This document shows positions 7,076-15,972 of a DNA stretch of 64,000 nt, one piece after another. The position numbers were made by a program, and so were the translations under genes. How positions within the stretch are numbered: position 1 is the stretch's first letter; every line of letters begins with the position of its first letter. Source of the stretch: Micromonospora chalcea (GTDB lineage: Bacteria > Actinomycetota > Actinomycetes > Mycobacteriales > Micromonosporaceae); NCBI RefSeq assembly GCF_002926165.1, contig NZ_MAGP01000110.1:62001-126000 (forward strand). The letters run 5' to 3'. Below the pieces are notes generated by a model. It saw only the letters and a program-made list of their open reading frames with translations, was not told the origin of the DNA and did not search any database.

Positions 7076-9273
7076 CGAGCGAGGCGGCCACTGTGGACAC
7101 GCCGCTGAAGAAGCTGGTCGGCGAGCGCACCGCGAAGGCGTTGGCCGGGCATCTCGACCTGCACACCGCGGGCGACCTGATCTACCACTTCCCGCGCCGG
7201 TACGACGAGCGCGGCGAGCACACCGACATCCGCTCGCTCGACGTGGGGGAGCAGGTCACAGTGCTCGCCCAGGTGCAGCGCACCACCGTGCGCCCGATGC
7301 GCCAGCGGCGCGGCAACCTGCTGGAGGTCACCGTCGGCGACGGCTCCGGCGGCGTGCTCACCTGCACGTTCTTCGGCAACCAGGCGTGGCGGGAGCGGGA
7401 GCTGCGGCCCGGCCGGTGGGGGTTGTTCGCCGGCAAGGTGACCGAGTTCCGGGGCAAGCGGCAGCTCAACGGCCCGGAGTACGTCCTGCTCGGCGAGGGC
7501 GGCGAGGGCGAGGCGGCGGCCAACGAGGAGGTCGAGGAGTTCGCCGGCGCCCTGATCCCGGTCTACCCGGCCGCGGCGGCGGTACCGACCTGGGTGATCG
7601 CCCGCTGCGTGCGCGTCGTGCTGGACACGTTCACCCCGCCGGACGACCCGCTGCCGGCCACCATGCGGGCCACCCGCAACCTGGCCGACATCGGCACCGC
7701 GCTGCGCGAGATCCACCGCCCGACCAGCAAGGAGGCGCTCTACCGGGCGCGTCGGCGGCTCAAGTGGGACGAGGCGTTCGCCGTGCAGCTCACGCTGGTG
7801 CAGCGCAAGCACCGGGCCGCGGCGTGGCCGGCGCGGGCCCGGCCGGCGAAGGCGGGCGGCCTGCTCGACGCGTTCGACGCCCGGCTGCCGTACGAGCTGA
7901 CCTCCGGCCAGCAGGTCGTCGGGCGGGAGATCGCCGCCGACCTGGCCGCCGCGCACCCGATGCACCGGCTGCTGCAGGGCGAGGTGGGCTCCGGCAAGAC
8001 CGTGGTGGCGCTGCGCGCCATGCTCCAGGTCGTCGACGCCGGTGGGCAGGCAGCGCTGCTCGCGCCGACCGAGGTGCTCGCCGCCCAGCACCACCGGGGC
8101 ATCCTCGACCTGCTCGGCCCGCTCGGCCGGGCCGGTGAGCTGGGCGCCGCCGAGGACGCCACCCGGGTGGAGTTGATCACCGGCTCGCTCGGCGCGGCGG
8201 CCCGGCGCCTGGCGGTGGCCGAGGTGGCCGAGGGGCGGGCCGGCATCGTGCTCGGCACGCACGCGCTGCTCTACGAAGGCGTCGACTTCCACGACCTGGG
8301 CCTGGTGGTGGTGGACGAGCAGCACCGCTTCGGCGTGGAGCAGCGCGACGCGCTGCGCGCCAAGGCCGACCAGCCGCCGCACGTGCTGGTGATGACGGCC
8401 ACCCCGATTCCGCGCACGGTGGCCATGACCGTCTACGGCGATCTGGAGACCTCCACGCTGTCCCAGCTTCCGCAGGGTCGCTCGCCGATCGCCTCGCACG
8501 TCGTACCGGCCGCCGAGAAGCCCGCGTTCCTCGACCGGGCCTGGCGCCGGCTGCGCGAGGAGGTCGCGAAGGGCCACCAGGCGTACGTGGTGTGCCCGCG
8601 CATCGGTGAGGGTCCGGTGTCGGACGAGGAGGCGCCGCGGGAGGACGACAACGGCCGGCGCCCGCCGCTGGCGGTGACCGAGGTGGCCCCGCTGCTGGCC
8701 GAGGGGCCCCTGCACGGGCTGCGGATCGGGGTGCTGCACGGGCGGCTGCCCGCCGACGAGAAGGACGCGGTGATGCGCGCGTTCGCCGACGGCGAGCTGG
8801 ATGTGCTGGTCGCGACCACAGTGGTCGAGGTCGGCGTGAACGTGCCGAATGCGACGGTGATGATCGTGCTGGACGCCGACCGCTTCGGCGTCTCCCAGCT
8901 GCACCAGTTGCGGGGCCGGGTCGGCCGGGGCTCGGCCGCCGGTCTGTGCCTGCTGGTCACCGAGGCGGTCGAGGGCTCGTCGGCGCGGGAACGGCTGGAC
9001 GCGGTCGCCTCCACCACCGACGGGTTCAAGCTGGCCGAACTCGACCTGGAACAGCGCCGCGAGGGCGACGTGCTCGGCGCGACCCAGTCCGGCCGGCGCT
9101 CGCACCTGCGGCTGCTGTCGCTGAGACGCGACGCCGAGCTGATCCGCGACGCGCGGGCCGAGGCGATCGAACTGGTCGAGGAGGACCCGGACCTGACCCG
9201 GCATCCGGCGCTCGCGGCCTCGGTGGCCGCGCTCGTCGACGAGGAACGCGCCGAATACCTGGAGAAGGGCTGA
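7072..9273 (+). CDS. recG: ATP-dependent DNA helicase RecG
   Basis: A 733-aa superfamily-2 helicase that reverses stalled replication forks and moves branched DNA. The N-terminal wedge/OB domain lies at about residues 55-150. Walker A GEVGSGKTVVALRAM is near residue 302, the DExH-type box VVDEQHRFG near 413, motif III MTATPIPRTVAMT near 440, and motif VI QLHQLRGRVGRG near 608. The tail LRLLSLRRDAELI is typical of RecG. It overlaps the upstream DhaL gene by ATGA. Length is normal for actinobacteria. Confidence 0.97.
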   Translation: MTSEAATVDTPLKKLVGERTAKALAGHLDLHTAGDLIYHFPRRYDERGEHTDIRSLDVGEQVTVLAQVQRTTVRPMRQRRGNLLEVTVGDGSGGVLTCTFFGNQAWRERELRPGRWGLFAGKVTEFRGKRQLNGPEYVLLGEGGEGEAAANEEVEEFAGALIPVYPAAAAVPTWVIARCVRVVLDTFTPPDDPLPATMRATRNLADIGTALREIHRPTSKEALYRARRRLKWDEAFAVQLTLVQRKHRAAAWPARARPAKAGGLLDAFDARLPYELTSGQQVVGREIAADLAAAHPMHRLLQGEVGSGKTVVALRAMLQVVDAGGQAALLAPTEVLAAQHHRGILDLLGPLGRAGELGAAEDATRVELITGSLGAAARRLAVAEVAEGRAGIVLGTHALLYEGVDFHDLGLVVVDEQHRFGVEQRDALRAKADQPPHVLVMTATPIPRTVAMTVYGDLETSTLSQLPQGRSPIASHVVPAAEKPAFLDRAWRRLREEVAKGHQAYVVCPRIGEGPVSDEEAPREDDNGRRPPLAVTEVAPLLAEGPLHGLRIGVLHGRLPADEKDAVMRAFADGELDVLVATTVVEVGVNVPNATVMIVLDADRFGVSQLHQLRGRVGRGSAAGLCLLVTEAVEGSSARERLDAVASTTDGFKLAELDLEQRREGDVLGATQSGRRSHLRLLSLRRDAELIRDARAEAIELVEEDPDLTRHPALAASVAALVDEERAEYLEKG

Positions 9274-9320
9274 CGGCGGGCCGGCGCGGTCGCGGGGCAG
9301 CGGCACGCCCGTGGCGTGCC

Positions 9321-9326
9321 TAGGCT
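9321..9326 (+). promoter_or_regulatory. -10 box TAGGCT for leaderless start
   Basis: TAGGCT ends 7 nt upstream of the ATG at 9334, with no ribosome site between. It argues against the in-frame GTG at 9316. Confidence 0.5.
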
Positions 9327-9333
9327 CGCGCAG

Positions 9334-10266
9334 ATGTCGACACCATCACCCGAACGCGGCGTGCTGCTTCTGGCCCGAGGTGACGAGCTCCTGGTGGACC
9401 GGGTCGCCGGGGTCGCCGACGAGACGTCCGGCCGGCGCTGCACCCCGGCGACGCGATTCCAGATCGCCTCGATCAGCAAGCAGATGGCAGCAGTGGCGGT
9501 GCTGCTGCTCGCCGAGCGGGGCGCGCTGAGCCTGTCCGACCCGGTCGTACGCCGGCTGCCCGGCACGCCGCCGCAGTGGTCCGGCATCACGCTGCACCAC
9601 CTGCTCACCCATACCTCGGGGCTCGGGCACTGGGTGGACTACCCGGCGATCGACCTGCACGGGCCGGCCGAGCCGGACGAGCTGCTCGACCGGTTCGCCG
9701 CGCTGCCGCCACTGTTCCCGCCCGGCGCCGGGTGGCACTACAGCAGTCCCGGCTACGTGCTGCTGGCCCGGACCGTCGAGCAGGTGGCCGACCGGCCGTA
9801 CGCCGAGTTCCTCGCCGGGGAGGTCTTCGCGCCGCTGGGCATGGCCGGCAGCTTCGCCGGTTCCGGCGAGGGGCGGCCGGACGTGGCGACCGGGCACGAG
9901 GGCGGCCGCCCGGTGCCGTCCTGGGACCTCGCGACGGTGAGCATGGGCGCGGGTGACGTCTGGTGCACCGGGGCGGACCTGCTCACCTGGCTCGACGTAC
10001 CGCGCCGGGGGCGGCTGCTCGCCAGGGCCTCGGTGGCGGCGATGACGGCGCCGCACGCGCCCACCGGACGGCCCGACGAGGCGTACGGCTACGGGTTCTT
10101 CGTCGGCCCGCTGGCCGGCCGGCGGGCGCTGCACCACTCCGGGGACAACGGTGGCTACAAGGCGTTCGCCGCCTGGCTGCCCGACTCCGACGAGCGGCTC
10201 GTCCTGCTGACCAACCAGGCCGAGGTCGACCCGGTCGCGGTCACGTCGGTGCTCGACGCGGTCTGA
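9334..10266 (+). CDS. Serine hydrolase, beta-lactamase/AmpC-like family
   Basis: A 310-aa serine hydrolase of the class C beta-lactamase/DD-peptidase/esterase fold. The SxxK nucleophile is S46-I-S-K49. The tyrosine motif is WHYSSPGY near residue 135, with YSS in place of the usual YSN. The third motif is HSGDNGG near 268 and LLTHTSGLG is also present. No signal peptide is seen, so it is probably cytoplasmic, pointing to an esterase or peptidase more than a secreted beta-lactamase. Substrate unknown. The gene has its own leaderless-type promoter and is convergent with the next gene. Confidence 0.88.
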   Translation: MSTPSPERGVLLLARGDELLVDRVAGVADETSGRRCTPATRFQIASISKQMAAVAVLLLAERGALSLSDPVVRRLPGTPPQWSGITLHHLLTHTSGLGHWVDYPAIDLHGPAEPDELLDRFAALPPLFPPGAGWHYSSPGYVLLARTVEQVADRPYAEFLAGEVFAPLGMAGSFAGSGEGRPDVATGHEGGRPVPSWDLATVSMGAGDVWCTGADLLTWLDVPRRGRLLARASVAAMTAPHAPTGRPDEAYGYGFFVGPLAGRRALHHSGDNGGYKAFAAWLPDSDERLVLLTNQAEVDPVAVTSVLDAV

Positions 10267-10349
10267 CCGCCCGCGCGCCCTGTACCGGACCCGCGGCAGG
10301 CACGGCGAGGGCGCGCCGACCGGGTGGTCGACGCGCCCTCGGGTGCGGA

Positions 10350-11288
10350 TCAGGCGGTGAAGCGGATCCGGCGGCGACGGGCCACCACGAACAGCACCGC
10401 GCCGGCGGTGAGCAGCAGCGCGGCGCCGCCGACGATGGCGCCGGCGGCCGGGCGGGTGACGGGCAGGCCGCCACCCTGGCCGGAGCAGTCGTCCGGCTGG
10501 GTGTACGGGATGGTCTCGGCGTCCTCGACCACGTCGTACTTCACCGTGACCTTGAGGCCCGGGTAGGCGTCGAACTCGACCGAGCTGGTCTTGCCGGGCT
10601 CGGACGCGAGCGTCCTGGTGACGCCCTTCTCGGTGGTCAGCGTGGCGGTGAACGGCGCGCCCTGGGCCGGGTTCTCCACGACGAACGTCATCGAGTCGCA
10701 GTCCTGGTCCAGCTTGAAGATCGGCTCCGCCGGCGCGGCGGACGGCGACGGCGGGGTGGACGGGCTCGGCGGGAGGGACGCCGACGGCGTCGGGGTCGGC
10801 GAGGCCGGCGTGCTCGGCGTGGGCGTGGGACTCGGCGGCGTGCTGGGCGACGGCGACGGGCTCGGCGTCACGCAGTCGCGGGCCGGGCGGGCCGTCACGG
10901 TCCGCTCGCCCTCGTGCGACTTGCGGCCCCGGTCCCAGTGCGCCCCGACGGTCAGCTTCAGCTCCGGAATCGCGCCGGCGAACGTGTGGGTCTGGGTGCC
11001 GGTGAGCGTGCCCTTGCCGGCCGGCTTCAGCTCGGCGCCGACCGCCAGGTCCCCGCTGACCGGGCCGGGCACTGTGGACACGAGCTTGGTGATGCGGCCG
11101 GAGATGTCGGTCTCGCTGCTGGTCACGGACCAGGTGACGGTGACCGCGCCGTTCGGGGTGGCGCAGTAGCTGCCGGACGGCTCGGGGTGGTGGGCGGCGG
11201 CCGGGCCGGCGACGGTGGCGACGCCCGCGAGGCCGAGCAGCGTGCCGGCGGTGAGGGCGGCGGCACGCCGGAGGTGGAGACGATTCAC
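10350..11288 (-). CDS. Secreted cell-surface protein with LPxTG-like sorting region
   Basis: A 312-aa exported protein. The signal peptide is at residues 1-32, ending near VAGPAAAHH. An N-terminal domain with two cysteines follows, then a long Pro/Ser/Thr linker (repeats of SPSP, PTPTP), and a second beta-rich domain with two cysteines. The C-terminus has LPVTRPAAG, a hydrophobic segment and a basic RRRR tail. This is the layout of sortase substrates, but the fifth residue of the motif is Arg instead of Gly. The GTG start has AGGAG 6-7 nt upstream. The function is unknown; surface exposure is inferred from the layout. Confidence 0.82.
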   Translation of the reverse strand: MNRLHLRRAAALTAGTLLGLAGVATVAGPAAAHHPEPSGSYCATPNGAVTVTWSVTSSETDISGRITKLVSTVPGPVSGDLAVGAELKPAGKGTLTGTQTHTFAGAIPELKLTVGAHWDRGRKSHEGERTVTARPARDCVTPSPSPSPSTPPSPTPTPSTPASPTPTPSASLPPSPSTPPSPSAAPAEPIFKLDQDCDSMTFVVENPAQGAPFTATLTTEKGVTRTLASEPGKTSSVEFDAYPGLKVTVKYDVVEDAETIPYTQPDDCSGQGGGLPVTRPAAGAIVGGAALLLTAGAVLFVVARRRRIRFTA

Positions 11289-11508
11289 GCCTGCTCCTGA
11301 CGAGGGGGAGGATGGGAGAGACCGGGCGGAGGGGCCGGAGCCGCGCGTCCGTCCGGCAATCGGGCCAGACCCTAGCGAGATCGACAGTGCGGGCGTTACC
11401 GAGATCGACGGGTCGTAAAGGGTCCGTTATGAATCCGAGATCATTGATGTACGTCGAGTCACCCGGCGTCACCTCGGGTGCTCGATCCACCCCGGCGCGC
11501 GGGTCGCG

Positions 11509-11541
11509 TAGCGTCGGGGCATGCGCAGGGAGCGACGGTGA
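11509..11541 (+). promoter_or_regulatory. Promoter and six-codon mini-ORF before rsmD
   Basis: TAGCGT (11509-11514) lies 6 nt before an ATG at 11521. That ATG opens a six-codon frame (M-R-R-E-R-R) ending with TGA at 11539-11541, which overlaps the rsmD GTG at 11538. AGGGAG inside the mini-frame is the rsmD ribosome site. Either the transcript starts at 11521 with a 17-nt leader, or a tiny leaderless peptide couples to rsmD. Confidence 0.45.
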
Positions 11542-12101
11542 CCCGGATCGTGGCCGGCACGCTCGGCGGGCGGCGGATCGCCGCGCCGCCCGGCGCCGGC
11601 ACCCGGCCCACCTCCGACCGGGTCCGGGAGGCGCTGTTCAGCGCCGTGCACTCGCACGTCGACCTGGACGGGGCACGTTTCGCCGACCTGTACGCCGGTT
11701 CCGGCGCGGTCGGCCTGGAGGCGCTGTCCCGGGGCGCCGCGCACGTGCTGCTCGTCGAGTCCGACGCGCGTGCCGCCCGGGTGATCCGGGAGAACATCGC
11801 CGCGCTCCGGGCCGCTCCCGCCGCGCGTCTGGTCACCGGCAAGGTCGCCACCGTGCTGGCCGCCGGTCCGGCCGACGGCCCGTACGACGTGGTCTTCGCC
11901 GATCCGCCGTACGCGGTGCCGGACGCCGAGATCACCGCGATGCTGACGGCGCTGGTCGACGGCGGCTGGCTCGCCCCGGACGCCCTGGTGATCGTCGAGC
12001 GGTCCAGTCGTTCCGGATCGGTCACGTGGGTGGAAGGTGTCACTCCGGAGCGCAGCAGACGTTACGGCGAGACCACTCTTTGGTACGGTCGCCGATCATG
12101 A
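11538..12101 (+). CDS. rsmD: 16S rRNA (guanine966-N2)-methyltransferase RsmD
   Basis: This 187-aa class I methyltransferase methylates G966 of 16S rRNA. It shows the RsmD opening TRIVAGTLGGRRIAAPPG and TRPTSDRVREALFS. The SAM loop is DLYAGSGAVGLEALSRGA near residue 53, and the catalytic DPPY tetrapeptide (FADPPYAVP) is near 121. Upstream in-frame codons would give a longer start, but the RsmD homology begins at this GTG, which has AGGGAG 5-6 nt upstream. The stop overlaps the coaD start by ATGA, the common rsmD-coaD pairing. Confidence 0.96.
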   Translation: MTRIVAGTLGGRRIAAPPGAGTRPTSDRVREALFSAVHSHVDLDGARFADLYAGSGAVGLEALSRGAAHVLLVESDARAARVIRENIAALRAAPAARLVTGKVATVLAAGPADGPYDVVFADPPYAVPDAEITAMLTALVDGGWLAPDALVIVERSSRSGSVTWVEGVTPERSRRYGETTLWYGRRS

Positions 12102-12574
12102 GACGTGCGGTCTGCCCGGGCTCGTTCGACCCGGTCACCAACGGTCACCTCGACATCATCGGCCGGGCGAGCCGGCTGTTCGACGAGGTGATCGTCGGGG
12201 TGCTGGTCAACCAGTCGAAGCAGGGCCTGTTCACGGTCGAGGAGCGGATCGACATGCTCCACGAGGTCACCGCCTCGTACGACAACGTCCGGGTCGAGTC
12301 GTTCCGCGGTCTGCTCGTCGACTTCTGCCGGGCGCAGCAGGCGAGTGTGCTGATCAAGGGCCTGCGGGCGGTGAGCGACTTCGACTACGAGCTGCAGATG
12401 GCCCAGATGAACATCGGCCTGGCCGGCGTGGAGACGCTGTTCATGCCGACCAACCCGCTCTACTCGTTCATCTCGTCCAGCCTGATCAAGGACGTGGCGA
12501 AGTGGGGCGGCGACGTCTCCGCCCACGTCCCCGACCTGGTCCGGGAGCAGCTGGCCACCCGCCTCCGCCCCTGA
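12098..12574 (+). CDS. coaD: Phosphopantetheine adenylyltransferase
   Basis: A 158-aa nucleotidyltransferase of coenzyme A synthesis that converts 4'-phosphopantetheine and ATP to dephospho-CoA. The TxGH nucleotide motif is in GSFDPVTNGHLDII at the N-terminus. LIKGLRAVSDFDYELQMAQMN and the C-terminal ISSSLIKDVAKWGGDVS are both strongly conserved in CoaD. It overlaps rsmD by four bases. The next gene starts 157 bp later, and no strong terminator is seen between them. Confidence 0.97.
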   Translation: MRRAVCPGSFDPVTNGHLDIIGRASRLFDEVIVGVLVNQSKQGLFTVEERIDMLHEVTASYDNVRVESFRGLLVDFCRAQQASVLIKGLRAVSDFDYELQMAQMNIGLAGVETLFMPTNPLYSFISSSLIKDVAKWGGDVSAHVPDLVREQLATRLRP

Positions 12575-12731
12575 CCCACCCGGAGTGGGCGGCGACGGCG
12601 GCCCGGGGCGACGCGCCGGGTGGGGCGGGTGGGGCGTGGGTGGCTCGGGCGCGACATGATGTGTGCAGCGCCGAAGCCGGGCGCAGGCCGCATCATGGAG
12701 GGCGGCCGACGAAGACAGGAGTGAGGTACCG

Positions 12732-13229
12732 GTGGACCCGCTCGATCGCATCGACGAACTGATCGCCATGGTGGAGCAGGCCCGCTCCGTCCCGATGTCG
12801 CGCAACAACTGCATGGTCGACCGGGGCGAGATGATCGCCGCGCTCGACGAGTTGCGCGCGGAGCTTCCCGCCGACCTGCGCCGGGCCGCCGCGCTGCTGG
12901 AGGAACGGGACAAGATCATGGAGGCCGGCAAGCGCGAGGCCGACCGGATCATCAGCGAGGGTGAGGCGGAACACGCCCGGCTGGTCTCGGTCAACGAGAT
13001 CACCGTCTCGGCCGAGCACGAGGGCGCGCGGATCATCGCCGAGGCGCGGGCCGAGGCGCAACGCCTCCGCGAGGAGGTGGACGACTACGTCGACACCGCG
13101 CTGGCGAACTTCGAGCAGTTCCTCACCCGGGCGCTCGCCTCGATAGAGCGCGGCCGGGACAAGATGCACGCGCTGCGCGAGATCGGCACCTTCGCCGGGG
13201 ACGAGCCGGACCGCCCGCTACCCTTCTGA
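12732..13229 (+). CDS. DivIVA/SepIVA-like coiled-coil protein
   Basis: A 165-aa protein almost wholly helical and charged: a short N-terminal part (VDPLDRIDELIAMVEQA) with SRNNCMVDRGEMI, then a long coiled coil rich in Ala/Glu/Arg from about residue 45 to 145. This matches the actinobacterial SepIVA-type family related to DivIVA, linked in mycobacteria to septation and polar growth. Role here is inferred from that family. GTG start with a GTGAGG stretch 5-10 nt upstream. It stands between coaD and DUF177 and probably has its own promoter. Confidence 0.82.
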   Translation: MDPLDRIDELIAMVEQARSVPMSRNNCMVDRGEMIAALDELRAELPADLRRAAALLEERDKIMEAGKREADRIISEGEAEHARLVSVNEITVSAEHEGARIIAEARAEAQRLREEVDDYVDTALANFEQFLTRALASIERGRDKMHALREIGTFAGDEPDRPLPF

Positions 13230-13352
13230 GCGGCGCGCGGGCCGGTCGCCGACAGCCGGCTGCCGCCGAGCCGGAGGTCCGCCCCCGGTTCGACGGTCCG
13301 CCGCCAGGCAGGTAACCTTCTTTGTCGGCCTCTCATCGGCCGGAGTCTGACT

Positions 13353-13916
13353 ATGCCCAAACACTCGCCAAGCACACTCGACCCCAGGTCGCCGCTGGTC
13401 CTCGACACGAGGGAACTGCCGCGCCGACCTGGAGCGTTGCGTACGCACAAGCGGGTCGTGCCGGCACCGGCGGACCTCGGCGTGGAGTTGATCAGTGTGC
13501 CGGAGGGCGCGGACCTCGACCTCGACCTGAGGTTGGAGTCGGTGTCCGAGGGCGTGCTCGTCTCCGGGACCGTCACCGGTCCCGTCAAGGGCGAGTGCGG
13601 CCGCTGCCTGCGCGAGATCGACGAATCGTTGGCCGTGACGATCCAGGAGCTGTACGCGTACGAGAACAGCACCACGGACGACACGACCGATGAGGACGAG
13701 GTGGGCCGGATGCAGGGCGATCTGATCGACCTGGAGCCGGCGTTGCGGGACGCGGTGGTGCTGGCGCTGCCGACGAACCCGCTCTGCCGGGAGGACTGCC
13801 CAGGCCTGTGCCCCGACTGCGGGGTGCACTGGGACGATCTGCCGGCCGATCACAGCCATCAGCAGGTCGACCCGCGTTGGGCGAGCCTGACGCAACTGAC
13901 CCGTACAGAGGAGTAA
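13353..13916 (+). CDS. DUF177 (YceD) protein
   Basis: A 187-aa YceD/DUF177 protein, the usual partner of rpmF; the family is implicated in 23S rRNA processing in plants and bacteria. GECGRCLREI near residue 78 and the C-terminal CREDCPGLCPDCG give the typical paired cysteines, probably a zinc site. TAACCT at 13313-13318 is a likely -10 box about 35 nt upstream of the ATG, followed by CGGAG as ribosome site. It heads the DUF177-rpmF-plsX-rnc-mutM run, in which gaps are only a few bases or negative. Confidence 0.93.
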   Translation: MPKHSPSTLDPRSPLVLDTRELPRRPGALRTHKRVVPAPADLGVELISVPEGADLDLDLRLESVSEGVLVSGTVTGPVKGECGRCLREIDESLAVTIQELYAYENSTTDDTTDEDEVGRMQGDLIDLEPALRDAVVLALPTNPLCREDCPGLCPDCGVHWDDLPADHSHQQVDPRWASLTQLTRTEE

Positions 13917-13921
13917 GAACC

Positions 13922-14095
13922 GTGGCCGTCCCCAAGCGCAAGATGTCGCGCAGCAACACCCGCGCCCGCCGGGCGAACTGGAAGGCCTCGGCGGTGGCGA
14001 CCGTGGCCTGCCCGCAGTGCAAGTCGGCCAAGCTGCCGCACGCCGCCTGCTCCGTCTGCGGCACCTACAACGGCCGTCAGGTCCTCGAGGTCTGA
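13922..14095 (+). CDS. rpmF: 50S ribosomal protein L32
   Basis: A 57-aa L32 with the invariant start AVPKRKMSRSNTRARRANW. A four-cysteine zinc ribbon (CPQC and CSVCG) marks the C+ form. Its GTG start follows GAGGAG, which overlaps the end of the DUF177 gene five bases upstream. Part of the large ribosomal subunit. With L28 in this window it forms a second zinc-binding ribosomal protein. Confidence 0.97.
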   Translation: MAVPKRKMSRSNTRARRANWKASAVATVACPQCKSAKLPHAACSVCGTYNGRQVLEV

Positions 14096-14107
14096 CGCGG
14101 ACGCCGA

Positions 14108-15187
14108 GTGACGTCCCCGACCACCGGTCGGGTGACGCGCGCACCAAGGCTCACGCCCGGTGCCCCGGCTCCCTCCACCGCCGACCGGCCTCCGGCCGGC
14201 GGGCCGGCGGAGCCGGGCACCGCGCGGATCGCCGTCGACCTCCTCGGCGGGGACGATGCTCCCGCCGTCGTGGTTGACGGCGCTCTGCGAGCGGTACGCA
14301 CTGATCCCGCCCTGCACCTGATGCTCGTCGGCCCGATCGAGGTGGCCGGCGAGCTGATCGGTGCGCTCGACCCGGCGCAGCGAGCCCGGGTCACGGTCCG
14401 CCCGGTGCGGACCGCCGTCGGCATGGCCGACCATCCCACCGCCGCCCGCGGCGAGAGCACGGTACGCACGGCCGTGCAGGCCGTCCGCGACGGCCTCGCC
14501 GACGCCGTGGTCTCCGCTGGCTCGACCGGCGCCACAGTCACCGCCGCCGCGCTCGGCCTCGGCCGCTGGACCGGGATACGCCGCCCCGCGCTCGTCGCCA
14601 CGCTGCCCGCCGTCGAGGGGCCCGTGGTGCTGCTGGACGTGGGCGGCACGCTCGAACCCGGCCCCGCCACGCTGACCCGGCACGCCGTCCTGGGCGCCGC
14701 CTACGCGGCAGTGGCGCACTCCGTCACCGCGCCCCGCGTCGGGTTGCTCTCCGTCGGGCACGAGACCGGCAAGGGCGACCGGCTGCGCCGCCACACCGAT
14801 CCCGCGATCGCCGCCCTGGCGCTGCCCTGTGACGCGCGCTACGTCGGCCTGGTCGAGGGGTACGACATCTCCCTCGGCGCCCGCGCCGACGTGGTGGTGA
14901 CCGACGGCTTCACCGGCAACGTCCTGCTGAAGGCCATCGAGGGCGCGTACGCGATGGCCGGTGGCCCTCCGCCCGGCGGCGGCGCGCCCCGCGCCGCCGC
15001 CCTGCTGGGGGTGGGCGGCACCGTGGTCGTGTGCCACGGCGCGGCCGGCTCCGAGGACGTCGCCTCGGGCATCGCCCTGGCCGCTCACCTGTGGCGCCGC
15101 GACGCCGCCGGAACGGTCCGCGCCCTGCTCGCCGACGTTGCGCACGAACCCGCACCTGACCGACACGACACCGAGGTAGCACCATGA
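14108..15187 (+). CDS. plsX: Phosphate acyltransferase PlsX
   Basis: Makes acyl-phosphate from acyl-ACP for phospholipid synthesis; peripheral cytoplasmic membrane protein. The 359-aa product has an unusual Pro/Ala-rich N-terminal extension of about 37 residues before the core starts at [16 protein letters not shown]. Other family markers are [29 protein letters not shown] and [16 protein letters not shown]. The classical DxMGGDxAP motif reads DLLGGDDAP here. The gene lies between rpmF and rnc in the order usual for bacteria. The stop overlaps the rnc start (ATGA). Confidence 0.93.
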   Translation: MTSPTTGRVTRAPRLTPGAPAPSTADRPPAGGPAEPGTARIAVDLLGGDDAPAVVVDGALRAVRTDPALHLMLVGPIEVAGELIGALDPAQRARVTVRPVRTAVGMADHPTAARGESTVRTAVQAVRDGLADAVVSAGSTGATVTAAALGLGRWTGIRRPALVATLPAVEGPVVLLDVGGTLEPGPATLTRHAVLGAAYAAVAHSVTAPRVGLLSVGHETGKGDRLRRHTDPAIAALALPCDARYVGLVEGYDISLGARADVVVTDGFTGNVLLKAIEGAYAMAGGPPPGGGAPRAAALLGVGGTVVVCHGAAGSEDVASGIALAAHLWRRDAAGTVRALLADVAHEPAPDRHDTEVAP

Positions 15188-15972
15188 CCAACGACAAGCG
15201 GCGGCGTGCTCCCGTCGGCCACCTGGAGGCGGCCTTCGGAGTGTCGCTCGACCCGGAACTGCTGGAACGCGCGCTGACCCACCGCTCGTACGCGTACGAG
15301 AACGGCGGCCTGCCCACGAACGAGCGGCTGGAGTTCCTGGGCGACTCGGTGCTCGGCGTGGTGATCACCACTGCGCTGTTCCACAACCACCCCGACCTGC
15401 CCGAGGGTCAGCTGGCGAAGCTGCGCGCCAGCGTCGTCAACATGCGGGCGCTCGCCGACGTGGCGCGTGGCCTGGGCCCGGACGGGCTGGGCGCGTACCT
15501 GCTGCTGGGCAAGGGCGAGGAGGCCACCGGCGGGCGGGACAAGGCGAGCATCCTGGCCGACACGCTGGAGGCGCTGCTGGGCGCGATCTACCTCCAGTAC
15601 GGCCTGGACACCGCGGCCATCGTGATCCACCGGCTCTTCGACCCGCTGATGGCCGAGTCGGCGGGCCGGGGCGCGGCGCTGGACTGGAAGACCAGCCTCC
15701 AGGAGCTGACCGCGGCGCTGGGGCTCGGCGTGCCGGAGTACCGGATCGAGGGCACCGGACCGGACCACCTGAAGACGTTCACCGCCTGGGTGGTGGTCGC
15801 CGGCAACCGCTACGGCGGCGCGGAGGGGCGCAGCAAGAAGGAGGCCGAGCAGCGCGCCGCCGAGTCGGCCTGGCGGATGATCACCGAGCGGGCCGAGGCC
15901 GAGGCGGCGGGGGACGAGACGGCGGGGCAGGACGAGACGGCGGACGTCGAGGCGGGCGCCGGCCGTGCCTGA
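15184..15972 (+). CDS. rnc: Ribonuclease III
   Basis: A 262-aa double-strand-specific endoribonuclease that processes rRNA precursors and structured mRNAs. The catalytic signature [15 protein letters not shown] is near residue 47, and the second acidic site is in [15 protein letters not shown]-terminal dsRNA-binding domain has [17 protein letters not shown] tail of about 20 residues rich in Glu, Ala and Asp ([17 protein letters not shown]) follows and is probably disordered. It overlaps plsX by 4 bp and mutM by 8 bp. Confidence 0.96.
   Translation: MTNDKRRRAPVGHLEAAFGVSLDPELLERALTHRSYAYENGGLPTNERLEFLGDSVLGVVITTALFHNHPDLPEGQLAKLRASVVNMRALADVARGLGPDGLGAYLLLGKGEEATGGRDKASILADTLEALLGAIYLQYGLDTAAIVIHRLFDPLMAESAGRGAALDWKTSLQELTAALGLGVPEYRIEGTGPDHLKTFTAWVVVAGNRYGGAEGRSKKEAEQRAAESAWRMITERAEAEAAGDETAGQDETADVEAGAGRA

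Noticed and set aside
8701..8716. AGGGGCCCC sequence inside recG as a possible fourth repeat unit
   Set aside because: Only the GGGCCC centre matches; AGGAAGG and GTTAAC parts are missing and it is in coding sequence.
7048..9306. Minus-strand frame of 752 codons over recG
   Set aside because: Antisense of recG; composition biased to His/Gln/Arg and no motifs.
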